The translations under genes were made by a program, and so were the position numbers. Shown here piece by piece: positions 47,520 through 62,500 of a DNA stretch of 64,000 bases. The notes beneath the pieces are model-generated. The model was not told the origin of the DNA, ran no database searches, and worked only from the letters and a program-made list of their open reading frames with translations. Positions within the stretch are counted from its first letter, which is position 1. Each line of letters begins with the position of its first letter. The stretch is from Corylus avellana (lineage: Eukaryota; Streptophyta; Magnoliopsida; Fagales; Betulaceae): positions 25,965,382 to 26,029,381 of the forward strand of contig NC_081547.1 in assembly GCF_901000735.1 (NCBI RefSeq), read 5' to 3'.

Positions 47520-50500
47520 CTACTCAGTCTGATACTCTGATTCAATTGAGAGAGACGTCCTTTGTCTCACAGTCCGTGGCTGGCGAGGAAAAGAGAAAGG
47601 GCCTCCTGAAAATTTCCTAATATTCGTCCTGTTAGACCTAGCTTCATAATTCATATCTGTATTCGTAGCAGCTGCAAAGGACAAAAATAACTAGATGAAA
47701 ATCATAAGGAGAATTTAACAATCTAGCAATACACAAGAAAATTTTGTCAGCCCGAGATTATTATCACTTAAGAAATAGATGAGGTTAGCCTAAATATTCC
47801 CCTTCCATGGATATTTGAAAACTTAAAAGCATTTGAGAGACTGCAAATAAATACACGATCCGGACTAGATGGGTTGCTAGAACATTGCCTTATCCCTGAA
47901 TTAAACAAAAAGGCTTTATCAGGGTGAAAATGGTCTTATCATTAGACAAGGTAACCATAATCTAAAAGAACTAGTATTAGTTTTAGACAAACCTGAGGAG
48001 CAGCAATTTCTACCCTTTAGTTTTACACAGGTGAAAAGCTGACCATTCTACCCACACGGAGCCAAAACCCAATTTAAGATAGGTATCACCCAAGCTCCTT
48101 CACCAAAAAGCATAATATTACAAGTATCCTATGTCCACGTGATCTGCTCTGGAAGCTCTAAGACAGATTCATTTGTGGGCACACATTGAAGTCCATGACT
48201 GCTGTGTCAGGTCATAAAAGTTTTTCGTGCACACTGACAAGAAAGTGACATCTTTTATAACGTGGGATGGCATTTTTTCATTAACTTACTGACATGAAAG
48301 TGACATGTAGTGCACAACCTTACACCTTCCATGATGTAGCACAGGTGAACACAAGTTGCAATTCAGTTTCAATGTCAGTTCATGCCCCAAAGAACTAAAA
48401 TAAAGTTTTTGACTGGAAGTCCACGACAACTAAAAATTTCATATTACAAAGTGACGAAGGTTTAAATTATTATGATTATATATATTTGAGAAGGATTTAA
48501 ATCATATGAAATATAAAAACTAATAAATTCCTTTATTGTATAAACTATAGCTTTAAATACCACACTTGTTAGAAAAGTTTTCCACCTTCGTTTGATCCAC
48601 TAGGGTTTATCAAATCTAGCCCATTTGGAGCTGCAGCCACCACATGAGCCCCAAAATCACCGTGATCTTTGCTTCCAACCCTAAGAGATATCCAATCCTC
48701 AAAACTGCCAGGAGGCTGGTGTTCCATAATAGACTGCTCCAACATATCAGCTGGTTGAGTTGGAAGGAAATTTTGGATTGAGGGCACCTCGCCAACAAAT
48801 GCCAAGGGATTATCAACCAAGGCATCATCTATTCCATTATTGGTATGGCAAAGAGAAGAACTTGGAACCTGTCCACCAGAATTTGCAGTTGACGTTGAAG
48901 CTTGTACTTTACCATTCATCTGTGCTGGAAAAGAAACTGAAGTATGCTCCAAATCAATAAATGCATCTGAGACATCTGAAACTGGGCCAAATAGTTGGAA
49001 AGCAGGATTTGCTTGAGTACCAAATGAATATGCCCCCCAGGGCAATTCAATCTCACTGCCATTGCCACTGCCATTAAAGAGACCCAAACAAGAACTCACA
49101 CCCACATTAGGAGCTAGATCTTCCACATATGAGCCTGGAATGCTGGGAAGGGCAGACAGAGGACACACATGGTCATTCTCTTCTTCTGAATCACTAAGAA
49201 CTATGATGTCTGCATCCTCCCCTAGTCCAGAACTACCATTTAGAATTCCAAAAGCTGGGGGAGAATCGTGGGGAATCGAAATGATCTCATTTCCATCATT
49301 GATAGAGATATCAATATGCCCACCACAGTCTTGATTAATACTGGGGTTTTCATCATCTTTGCCACTTCCAGTGGCACTGCTGGACATTGTTATGACATTT
49401 AGGCCACTCTTCTCATAATGTTCCTCCATTTGATTCCTGGAGGAGAGGGCAACATGCTGACGTTCGGTAACTGTAATCCCACAGTGATTCTTCTTTATAC
49501 GTATGTCTAGATTACCATGTTCCTCGATATTATTTTCCAGCTTTATCTGCCTTAAGGATTCCAAATTTGATGTAGCTTCATATTTAGCAATGTAGATAGA
49601 ACCACTAGGGAAATGCCACTCCGCAAGATCGCTATATTCACCCCTGGTTTTTGCTCTCCATGAACCATCAGGCTTTACATTAATCTCTGTTATGTCTTCT
49701 CCACAGTGCCTCATCTGTCCCACCAGATAAACAACAAATGTTTTTATTCCATTAGTTGTCAAAAAAGAAACTGCATCAGCTAAGATATTCAAGATGTCAA
49801 CTGCAAGAACTACCATAGTTGCAATGCGATTGAAATAAGGGTCAATGATGATGTCCTCCAAGGAGTAGTTCTTGAGGCAAATGGGACATTGCCACTGCAA
49901 TGACAGTAAATTACTAGCTCATATTTATAGATTTTGAAATAAAGCAAACACAAATAATCAAACAAAAATGGTAAATCAACACACCTTCCTAGAGCGTTGA
50001 TTTAGCGCTACAAAAATATCAAGATCAAAACAGCCCATGTGAGGACAAGGTTTGAATCTACCAGCCACCTTCATTCTAGAGCCACTCATCTGCCAATTAA
50101 ATGTAGGCATAACTCAGGAGACAAAATAATTAAGGAGCTCAATTGCCAAATAAATAACTTCATGGATATTTTCAAAAAGCCATTAGAACAGAAACGGCCT
50201 CATTGACCAGTTTCATGAAACATAATTACATCAGCATGATGACAGTTTAATAATAGACTATCAAACCAGCAAGTTGATATTAAAATTTAAAATAACAAAT
50301 GATTAATTCTGCAACAATGAGAGCCTTTTTTATTTATAAGGATGCACAGTTCTCAGCTGATAACAAGGTCAAAGGCATAGTGAGTAAACATATATTAGCT
50401 TATGTAAAAGATTTTGAAATCTTTTTAGCTGATGAGCTTTTTTTTTTATTTTTTATTTTATTTATTTATTATTTTTTATGAGCTTTAGCTGGTGAGCATG

Positions 50501-53500
50501 TAAAAGGTCAGAAACCAAACTTCAGAAATAGGGCAATCAAAACAATTAATTTTAAGAAGGCAGTATCTAGTACAACACAAGGAGATCAAGTCTTCCACAT
50601 AATGGAAGTAAGATATTACTTATCAAAAGAAAGAATGGACATCAAACCACGGGGCCCCATATATGCTTAGCAAATCGTGGGTACATTACAGGAGCAAACT
50701 TCTCGAGCATAACAGTATATTTTACACAAACGTCAAGAGAAGACCTTTCAAGAACCCTTCACAAAACCACAGCCTCGAAGGCATGCCAAGGTCCCAAAAA
50801 AGAAAATCAGATAGAGTCCCAAAACAGAAAAGGAAAATCAGACAGTTGCAAAACTAAAAAAAGAAAATCAGATAAGTTCATGGCTTGCCTGCTAGGGATG
50901 AATGGAGAGGGGCTTTGCTACTTTCTGTCCAATACCATGTGATTGATCCAAATAACTATATAAACCAGGTATTCACAAGAAATTTATAAAAAGAAACACA
51001 TGCTTAATTGGCCCAAAGTTTGGGTTAACCAACAAGCAAACTGCTTTCACTGTATCTAAAAAAAAACTGCTTTCTCTGCAAAATTATAAAATCTGATCAA
51101 GACATGCATATTCATGCCATTGAGTATATTACTTTTGCATGAAAATAGAATGGAGAAGAGTAAACCAAATGGATTAGGTGAATTGATCAACATCATATCA
51201 GCTCTTCCCTAGCAAGTAGAACATGATTGAAGAGCACAAGTCAAGAAAGAACTACAATATAAAGTAATAATCATTAATCACTTACAGGGCAGCGGAGATT
51301 AACCGTAATTGAATCAGCAATGACTTCTACATCACTATCCGTGTCTTCATTTTCTGTGGCAACCCCACCTCGAATGCAACGACAAACACGTGCAAGTGCA
51401 TCCGCAAAATGCTCGCCATCTGCTTCTCTGGGAATCAAGTCGAGAACCTTGGAATTGATTGGACAAAAGAAATAAAATTAGTTACATGGCACTTAAAGAC
51501 TGATTATAACTGAAATTACAAGTAGTCAAAGTTTAATCAGAATGATGCTGTAGATAATTTGTGCCTAGGATAATACTAATTGAGTTGTGGGTCCCATGAA
51601 GCAAGGGTAAACCAGAACATTAAGAGAGAGTCACGAGGAAAAATAAAAGAAGAAAAACAAACAAAGAAAGAAAAAAGAAAGGAGAAGAGTACACAGAATT
51701 AGAAAATGAATTTCAAGAAGCATTGTGTCAAGTACTGAGATTAGAAACACATGTTTGATACTAAGAAGTATATTTAGTCAATAGCTACAGTTTACAAGAA
51801 GATATGTAAGAATAATGCCTAAAAACTCACATAATGAATATGCGTACTTGATGAAAAAAAGTTTCATAAAGATATCATGTCTCTGAATTATTAATTTTAT
51901 TGTCAGTAATAGCATTTGCTTGTATCCTAAGGAATGAAACAGAGCATATGCCATCTTGTTATCGATTTACTTGAATGGTATACATTCATCTAAAAATCAA
52001 CAAACAATAAAGGATTTGTGACTATGCCAAGGCACACTGATCTAAAACGTGACAAACGCAATAGATCTTCCATAAATTTATCATAAAGACAACAACAACA
52101 AAAATAATAGTAGCAATAATTTGTTTTTTGATAATAATGTCATATTATAAATAAGGCGCAAATGGCGCAACTCTAGTACATAAGGAGTATACAAGAAAAC
52201 CCCCTAAGATGAAAAAAAAGAATAACATAAAAGTCAAAAAATCTGCAAAAGTAGAACCAAATAAGCTATGATGCCAATATCCAAATATGTAACGTGTTCA
52301 CCATAATCTTCCGCAACTCTATCACCGATGTCTCTACATCTTCAAAGTATCGAGCATTTCTCTCACGCCAAAGACACCACATTAAACACATCGGAAACCA
52401 GCCTCCATACTTCCGTTACGGTGCCGCACCCAACCGTGCCACCCCAACTCTTCATCAAATCTATGACTCGTCTCGGCATAACCCACTCTACACCAAACAA
52501 TTTAAGAATACAACTCCGTAAGTCTCTCGCGACTTCACAATGATGCAATAAGTGGTCAATGGACAGCCCACTCTTTTTACACATGCAACACCACTCAACC
52601 ACCATAACATTCCTCTTTCTCAAATTATCAAGCATCAAAATTTACCCTAAAGTTGTTGTCCACACAAAAAATGCCACCCTTAAAGGAGCCTTTACTGTCC
52701 ATATACTCTTCCATGGGAAAGAAGGACCATCCGGGCTACTTAACACTTTATAGAACGACTTCACTTCAAACTTACCCCTTTTGGAAGGGCTCCAACCTAA
52801 TCTATCCTCCTCTCCATGTCTTAACTGGACATAATATAGTCTCTCGAAGAAAGAGTGTACCATCTCCATCTCCCAATCCTGAACAAGTCGAGTAAAAATA
52901 ACATTCCAATGGAGATTACCATCTTGAAGATGCGTATTATCAGCCACCCACGCATCTTTGCTTAGAGCAATACTAAACAAATCTGGATGAGATATCTTCA
53001 AAAGTTGATCCCCACACCAAATATCATGTGAGAAACTAACTCTTGACCCAACCCCTACCTCAAAACGAACAAATTTAGAAAACACCATAATGCCTCTCGC
53101 TCCACCGCATATCGCCACAACCACTTTTCCAAAAGTGCTCAATTGAACTGAATCAAATTTCTAATTCCCAATCCACCTGAGTTATTAGAGTGCAAATTCT
53201 CACCCAGTTCACTAGATGGAATTTAATTCATCCCCAATACCACCCCATAGAAAATCCCTATGAAATCTCTCTAGCCTATTGGCCACACCCACTGGAATAG
53301 GGAATAGGGACAAGTAGTATGTAGGTAGATTAGACATAGTACTTTTAATCAATGTCAGTCTACCACCCTTAGATAAATAAATTTTCTTCCAACCAACCAA
53401 CTGACGTTCCAATTTTTCAATAATGCCATTCCAAATAGCATTTGCCTTATAACAATAGCAATAATAATAATAATAATAATAATGAGAAACGATATTCAGG

Positions 53501-56500
53501 TAGTTCGTAAACCACTAAAAGCCAGATAATTAACAATGTCATCATGACAAAAGCTACCAAAAGTTGTATTTTTGCTTTAATTTCTTTAAGGTGATTTGAG
53601 AAAGAAGAAAGACAGGAACAGGTCTTGTTTTTGTTTAAAAAAATTCTCCCATGAGCAGCCCCGTCCTGTTTTTGAGCTCCTTCATCCATGTTAAATGTAA
53701 AAGCAAAAGTCTTTTCCATGAAAGCCATAACTTGTTAATAGTCCAAATCAGTTTCCCTCATCAGAAGTTCCAAGGAAACATGATTTTTTCTTCACTTGCA
53801 TTAAAAATAGGTCACAATACCTGTTGAACAGTACGCTGCTTTACAAGCCTGACACCAAAGCAGAAAACACGAGCATCACACCCTGATAAGGAAATCTTAT
53901 TAATTCCCTCCCTAATGTATAATGCAATCTGACAAGAAAAAAAAGGAGATTAAATTAAAACCTATCATCAAGGAATGAATCTACGTAGTATTGTAAACAA
54001 ACTTGGGGAGGGGAACAAAATGGGAAAAATGAAAAACACGAGTATGTTCACAGACTGTAATATCAACAAGTTCATTGGCATATTGAAAAACAGAAGTTTT
54101 TTTTTTTTTATAAGTAATAACCAGTCTTATTAAAAGCGTAAGGCGATATTGAAAAACAGAAATTACTCACTAATGCACCATCATCACGACCATTGGCACC
54201 TAACAACTGTGATCCAGGTCTATTTACTGCCCTAAGTGTCGCACCTATAAAATTATATACAACAATAAAACCAAGAGTATGTTAAGTCAGTAATGAGCAT
54301 TATTAACTTTATTGAAATCAAAACCAATATGCGTGTGTGCATAGGCCAAACTAGACATCTACAACAACCAAATTCAGTGTGGGGCCAAGTTACGGACAAG
54401 TTCAGGTTAAACCTAGTGTCATGTATTGAAAGGTCCAATTAAAGAACCTGACTGACTGAGTGCCCAAAATACCCATTCAACCAACTGGGTCCGGGTGTAA
54501 TAACCATGACCATGAACATACTTTAAAAGTAATATAAGAGCTAAAAATCAATTAACAACGTTTAGATAATTTACAAAAAACAGTGGCTTCAGTAAGGCCT
54601 CCTTTTTAAGTACTAATTTTTTATGTCCATTTAAAATTTATGAACCCAATCCCAAATTCAAAGACCCCAACCATTGTTGAACCCAATCTTAAGGCATAAG
54701 CCTCAATAGGTTTACTTGTGGGATATACATACAAAAAGCAATACAAGAATGACACAAAAGCAAAGCTTGAGTTCTCCCTAAAAATGTTTTTGCATTTTCA
54801 ATTGAGATGGGATGATTCTTTGTTGATAAGAGATGGGATGATTCTTTAAATCAAAGAATGATCAATAGCATCAAAGTATATTGTCTCCTGCTTAGAATGA
54901 AAAACCCAAGAGAAATTGCTATATCCGCTCTGGCCTCAAGGACTTCTTAAAGCTTGCTTCCCTAAATTCACTAGCATATAGTGAAACCAAATTTAAAACT
55001 ACTAGTCAGAGACTGTAGTTCCCAGAACCGCAGGGAAAGCGGAAGAAAGTAGAAACAAAAGCTAGCAACGGGGTAGACCATTATATTGTAGATGCAAGTC
55101 ATACATCAACCAAAGTGAGAAAAGATTATCGAATTGCATACCATTAACCTGTAAATCCACATACTGTGGCCACTGCATCCTAAATGAAACACTATCATTG
55201 AGAAGTATGCACCAAGCCTGTGTAACAAAAGCGTGTTACATATAAATAATCCATCTACCAGAAAACACAGAACACACTTTTAATGATATATCGATTAATT
55301 ATCAAAAAGAAAACGCACAACACAAACATAATTAATCAAGAAACATAAACTGCCACTTGATGGACTACCAAAGTGAAATAAACCTGAACGTCATATTCAG
55401 TATTCTGTAGCAAATCTCTATCATCTCTTGTTAGTTCAAATGTTTTCTCCACGTTCTGTATTGGATTCGTACTGAAAAATCATTGGGGATAAGGTTACCA
55501 TTGAAGAACAAATAACCTCAAACAAAATAATATAAATATTAGATCCAGATAAGACACTAAAATAGTTGAAAAGCAAGATATGCATGGACTACTCATTGTT
55601 TTCTTGGTCTTGGGTTTTGACAATACTCCCAACCTATTTTAGTGTCTTGTCAGAGGTTTTTAATATCATATCTGCAGCAGCTTGTTGTGGGAGAACCAGT
55701 TTTTTAAATTTGAAGGTAACTAATGGTGTCGTTGCTGTGAGGATGTAAAGCCTTGCAAATCTCTTCTAGTAATATAGGTTTTTGGAACCCAATTAGTTAG
55801 GTTAGTTGAGCTTTCAGTGATAGCCCTGATTGCTAAGTAAGTTGGCATTTAGACTAAATCATGATTATGTTACTTGGTTGGCATGAAAAAAATTCAGGAG
55901 CAAATTTCTTCACATAATAAGAGTTGTTTAGAGAGTGGGGGGTGGAAGGGGTAGGAGGGAGAAGAACTAACAAATTGAAAGTTACAAATATATAATCACT
56001 GTGAAGAGAAAAAAGTTAGTGGAGAGAGAAATGCCAGAACTTTTGAGGCACCAAGTTGTCACTTTATGAGAGCACTTTATGAATGGATGAGGGCATCAAA
56101 CTATCTGTCAGTCTCTTCTTTTTTGGATTTCTTTGAGCTTTTTTTTTTTTTTTTTAATACAAGTAATGCAAATTCATTAAAAGCACAAAGGGGCGCAATC
56201 CCAGTAGATAGAAAGTATTCAAGAGAACCCCCAAAGTAAAGAAAAAGACACAAAATTCCAAAAACTAAGAAAAATTAGAAACAAACAAACTATTCCATGC
56301 TACTCTCCATGTATAAATGGATTGTAACATCATTACTAAAACAATATTGACAAAAAAAGGGAATCTATGTAACATAATAAGTTTTTTTTTGATAAGTAAT
56401 AAGAAGTTTTATTAAAAGCGTATAGGCGCCCCAAAGTACACTGGGACCTTGTAATCTTTATTGAATATCACTTGTCAATATATTAAATGTTTAGAGTGCG

Positions 56501-59500
56501 GGTGTGTTTGTATGTTTATGTACCTATCTAAGATGCAATGATTACTCAAGAATGAGAAAAGAAAATCTACATTTTCTTCTCCCTTTTATCCCACTTCTCA
56601 TTCTTTTCTACCAAGTTTTTGTTCACTCTAGCTTGCCCACTTTACCGAATACATCATCAGGGTCTTTTTGGTAGGTCACAACTTCTTTTCCAACAGATCC
56701 AAAAAAAGGAACTTCCTCCCCAACGGTAGACTCAAGTCAAATGCTACTAATGGAAATTGCCAGAAAATGGCTGATGACTATGAGCATAACTCTTAAAATC
56801 TTAAACAATTAGAATTTTAAGGCAAGGCACATCTTTGGTGCATATACTAACACATAGATTTAGAAAAAGAAAAAATCTAATATTTAAGACAAAATACAGT
56901 GGTAACATATGAGTGATAGGAAGAGGATAATTAAGAAAATTGAACTCACCCATCAGTTGAAATACTTGAAGCAACCAACTTCACAGGAGATAGTAAATTT
57001 CTGAGAGTCACCCAGAAACTGCATACAGAGAAAAATAAAATAAATAAATAATAATACTCTACATCCCCCCACCCACCCCCCTAAAAAAAAAAAAAAAAAA
57101 AAAAGTCATGAAAATTGTTTAAAGAATCTGAATCACAACTACCATAGAGACCTCAATTCCAGTATAGAGGATGATTAAAGCTTCACTAATTTTCACCTAG
57201 AAATAAGCCAATATACATTCATGTATTCAACAGACAATCATTTCTGCTACCAAATCTTGCTCAACAAGGAAATAGCAAAGCCTAAAAACAGATACAAATA
57301 TGCCTTTCATACAACTTTTCAAAAAAAATATGCCTTTCATACTGAAATGTAAGTTAGTAATTAATTGCTTTATTATTATATTCTCTAAATATATTGATAT
57401 CACACACTAACACGTAACACACACACACATAATGAATAAACAAAACAGAAATACATAACTTTGTCCTAACATCTTGGTATTAGGGAGTTGGCATATCCAA
57501 CAACCAGTACATTTGTCAAATTATCATGAAAATAAAACAAGTGCTATGTAGTAAAATGAAAATAGGCTGCCTAGTTAGACATAGTAGAATTAGTAATGGA
57601 AAATGCATGGTACATACGGATCAGCCCGTTTAATTCGGCATATTTCACAATAGAATAAAGGTGGAACTGGTGGAATGCCCTCCCCAGTCTTATCTGGAAT
57701 AATAACACAGCCAATATGTTGCTGCACATGACATCCTGGATCCACACACTGCACATAGCACGTCTCTCACTCAGACATAATTCAATACCCCAAAATGATC
57801 AAAAGCAGATCTATATCACCCATGCACATACAAACTCTGAAGAGCACCTGCAATTTTAATGGTTTATGATTTGCAAAGAAAACAACACATGAAAGAAACA
57901 TAAAAATGCATAAATAAATATCTTTAAATATCAAATAGAATCACTCCTCTTTCATGGGGATAGGGGGTTGCACGAAAAGTTCACAAAGAAAAATGTTGAA
58001 GAGTGTATCAAATAAGCTGGGAAGCAAATAAGTGGAGCAGAATCTACTTTTTTCAAACTCATCCTTGTTGAAATTAAACTAACAAGCAAAACCCAAGCTT
58101 AACCATTGTTGTTAAATCTCACTTTAGGAAGGGCCAGCTCAAAGTTATTGAATAGTCTGACCAAAGTATTTGAGCCTAAATCTCCATTCATTTGTGTTTT
58201 CTTCTTTTTTTTTCTTCCTGTTTTTAATTTTTTGATAAGTCACTGGAGGGGGATTTGTAAGTCAAAACCAAACACTTAATGTAAATTACTAATTATAGTA
58301 TACTCTGGAAGATACTTGACTATCAATATAACAATGGCTGTTGGTGGAGCCAAATGGGTTGGGGTGTTGGCCTTTTACTACCATTGGCACCGATACTATC
58401 AGGGCTTCTGCAGGGGCTTCTCCATCTTACAGTGGGGAACAGCAACAAGTGGGGATGGGGAAAGATATTGCTTTGTGTCTCGTGAATGGACCTTTCTCTG
58501 GTTCTAGTGAGGTTGGCAAGGCCTTGTATCCCTCTCTGTGTATCGATCCTCTGTTGTGTCGAGAGATTCTGGTTACTCAGACTGAGCTTTGCATTGTGTG
58601 AAGGACATTTGTCCTATTGTGAGGATCTCTTATGGGAGTAGCTCTTTTGACAGCCATTAAAGAACATCGGCTTGAGGAATCAGCTTCTCTCTTGAATTGT
58701 GGTATAAAGGCTGTAGGAAGCTTAGAAGTTTGGAGAGCTCCATAAACTACAATCCCAAATGCAATTCAAGCCATGGAAAAGGCGAGGCGCATTAGAGTTG
58801 TGACTTGTGAGCAGATTATGGGGGTTTCGTCAGGTGGAGACGAAGTTAGGTGAGTGGGAGGGGTTTAACCTTGGCTGTAATGTTGATAGGGTTAGAAGCT
58901 TTCTTTGGGTTGAGGCGACTGGTTCGTTTAGCTGGTGGAACCTGACTTGGGGTTTTGGATGTGTTAAGGGGATTTTTTTCCTTTTTCTAATTAGGTGTTT
59001 CCTTTTGTATACTCTTTGTGTACTTAGGGGGCACTTCACACTTTTTATAAATTTTGTCGATTACTTATCAAAAATATATATAACAATGGCTGTAGAAAAT
59101 TGGTTGACTTGTCATTTAAAGTGTTTTCAAAATGGTTTATGAAAGAATCAACATAAATATGATCAATCCAAGCTTTTTAAGAATCAACTGGGAATGGTTT
59201 GAGTGAGCATGTTGGGGCGTATGGGATATGTTTATGGAAGAATATTAGGACGGGTTGGTAGAAGTTTTGTAGTCACACCAGATTTGAAGTGGGAGATGGC
59301 TCTAAGGTTAGATTCTTGCATGATCTTTAGTGTGGGGATATGGCCCTTAAGAATGCCTTTCCAATCTTATTTGATATTGCTAGCGCAAAGAATGCTCCTG
59401 TTGAGGCTCACGTGGAATTTTCTGAACGTGCCATTCAGTGGAATGTGAGCTTTGCTAGAGCGGCTCAAGATTAGGAGGTGGATGCCTTCGCTTCATTCTT

Positions 59501-62500
59501 CAAGATGTTGTATTTAGAAAGAATGAGATAAGGAGAAGACAGGTCATGGTGGGTCCCTTCCAAAATAGGGTTGTTTGGTGTTAAATCCTTCTACAGTGTT
59601 ATGAGTTGTCATCATGTTTTCCATTTCCCTTGGAAGAGTGTGGAGGACGATGGTTCCGTTGAAGGTGGCATTTTTTGTGTGGTCAATGACCCTAAGGAAG
59701 ATCCATACCACAGACAATCCTTAGAAGCGGCACATCATTGTGGTTGATTGGTGTTATATGTGCACATGGAATGGGGAATCTGTGGACCGTCTTCTGCTTC
59801 ATTGTGAGGTTGACCATTTGGAATGTTTTCTTCAATTGATTTGGGTTGTCTTGGGTTATGCCTAGACAAGTAGTGAATTTGTTTGCTTGTTAGTAGACTG
59901 CCAGCAACACTCGGAGTGTTGTTGTATGAAAGAAGGTGCCTTCGTGCCTTTTGTGGTGTCTCTGAAATGAATGATTGATAGGTGTTTTGAGGACCAGGAA
60001 AAGACTTTGGAGGAGATTAAGTCTTTATTTTTCAACATTTTGTATCTTTGGACAGCTGCTTATGTTTTTCCTTTAGTGATTAGTTAGTATAGTTTTCTTG
60101 CCTTTTTGCCCCTCCTAGTTACTTAGGTAGCTTCTCTTGTATACTTCTTGTGTACAGGGGGGCACCAAACCCTTTTAATGATATCTTAATATATTATCAA
60201 AAAAAAAAGTAGGGAATGGTTCAAGAGTAGGGAATGGTTCAAGTCTCATACCCACCCATATTATCAAAAGGCAACACAAACAAGAAAGTGAACAAACTAT
60301 AGCATTGACCTTCTGTAGGGTAAAAAATTCTTCACAGATTCTCCTGGGCTTGGTGCCTTTTTGCATTAAGCATTATTTACTCTAAATTTGCCAGCTGTAG
60401 GTTTTGTGCCTATCACCTTACAACTCTATAATCCTACCATAGAACCAAACATATAAGGCATGTAAAAATATTTTTACACGATATGATAAGAAATAAAAAG
60501 AAAAAATTCTGAGGTGATTCTTTTTGCATTAAATGAAGGACAAAGTCCACGGATCTTTTTCTGACTTCTTTGATTTGTCTATATCTTGATTGGTTTATGA
60601 GTACAACCACCTAATTCCCAACTTGTTTTTTTAGTATTTAGAGGTCTTGTTGAGCCCAGGCATGGGTTTTATGCATGAAACTTAAGTCTGAATTTGACTA
60701 GCTTGTTTGGCTAGAAAGTCAAGAATGAGCTCGTTAGTTTGTTCTTCCCTAACGTTTTTGGCAGAAAACACCGCATGAGACTTCAATTTGCCTCCTGGGC
60801 ATGAGGATAAACTGCTTAGCCCGTCAGGGGTGAAAGCTCCTGGATTACCTGGTAACTGGTTCTGGCGGATGGGATCAGTTACTCGTAGGACTTTGATTAA
60901 CGGTGAGGATTGTTGTACAGTATGCGTTTGCGACGTGCAATTAATCTGAGTAAAGTTCTCCTACGTTATCAAAAAAAAAGTTGTACACAAGCGACTAGCT
61001 CAACAGCCCGTGCTGTATCTTACCATCATACAACTCAAAGAATACCCAACTAAACAATTAGACTCTTTCAGACACATTTATCAATCCAACCACCATTTAA
61101 TTTCACATATGTACCTTAAATTTCTCAACATAATCAGTACCATGATGATTAAATGTTCACATTTACACACATCAAGGGTAGTGCACTGTATCCCAGCACT
61201 AATTAAATAAGGAGAAGAAAAATAAAACATCAGAACAAGTTTGGACTCTATATGCAACAAATAACAGCAGTCAAGTACTCCCACAATTCATTCACTGCTT
61301 AACTCTAAAATCAACAAATAAATACGAAGAAGAAAAAAACTCGAGGTGATTTAAATTATATCTAACAATAAAGCAAAATTAACTGCTACAAAACCTGAAT
61401 CATGGACTCAGTGGGCAATGAACTTCCACAAGGGCAGCAAATCTTCACATCCAAATTGATAGATTTTTCAAACTCCTCTTCAGGCTTATGACTGCTGATA
61501 TCCAAACCACTTTGTCCCTTAGTTGCCAAGTCAGCTAACACCATATTCCGATTTTTCCTGGAGCACGACAGTGGATATTGCATAACAAAGACCATGAGAT
61601 GATGAAAAACACGATTGCCCAGCAACTGGAGAAGCAGAGGGTGAAGACTTAGAAGAAACAAAGGTTATGACTTATGAATCACACAAAAATGACATTTTAA
61701 TCACAAAACTGTTTAGTAAAAATGAACTTTCGAGACAGCCATCAGGGCATATATACACAACATTAAAAGTCACACCTGTAAGCATCATCAATTATTTTCG
61801 CTACTCCACTCTTCCCAATAAGGTTTTTCTTTGCTGAACGATTTGTAGTGGAAACTGCACAGAATTTTACACCGTGTATAAGGTACTAGATCCGAGGCGA
61901 TCATGGAGAATTTAGTGCCAAAATGCACAAAGATGAAAACCAAGAGCAATACTCTTGACTTGTAATGGAAACAAGTCCAGTCAGCTTGAGTACGAGAATG
62001 ATGGAACAAATAAGTAACAGAACTTAGCAAGATAATAACATACACAATGGAAGAGATACTAATGTAGTTCAAGAGATTACCTTCTTCATCTGAAAGTAAC
62101 AATAAGATTCTGTCCACAAGAGCCTGCACAGCACATAAAGATGTATAATAGTAAGTTCAGCTCATATAACAAACAATTATTCTTCAGGAAAAGCCTATGG
62201 AAACAAAAAGAACTTATGCATAAGGTACAGTACTTAAATTTATATATACTAGTCTTTGTTGTTTTATGTATACATGTAAAAGCGAGAAAGAAAACAAAAA
62301 CGAAAAAAAAAAAAAGGAACATGAGACCTTGTTATTGCAACAATAAACAAGAGTGACTCCGGATCTCTGATGAGATGGTTGCAGGCAAACATTCAATAAA
62401 GAATAGAGAAAAATTTAAACCATATGAAGAACTGCTAGTTTATGCCACAAAATAATGAATCACAATGTATGAACAAGTTGACGATAACTCGATGCACATC

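Noticed and set aside
52294..52543. Rightward frames in SIZ1 intron 12
   Set aside because: They are reverse-strand shadows of the leftward LINE remnant.
58316..58601. Two rightward frames in SIZ1 intron 5
   Set aside because: They precede a LINE 3' tail and contain no recognised domain. Treated as LINE debris, though their origin is not certain.
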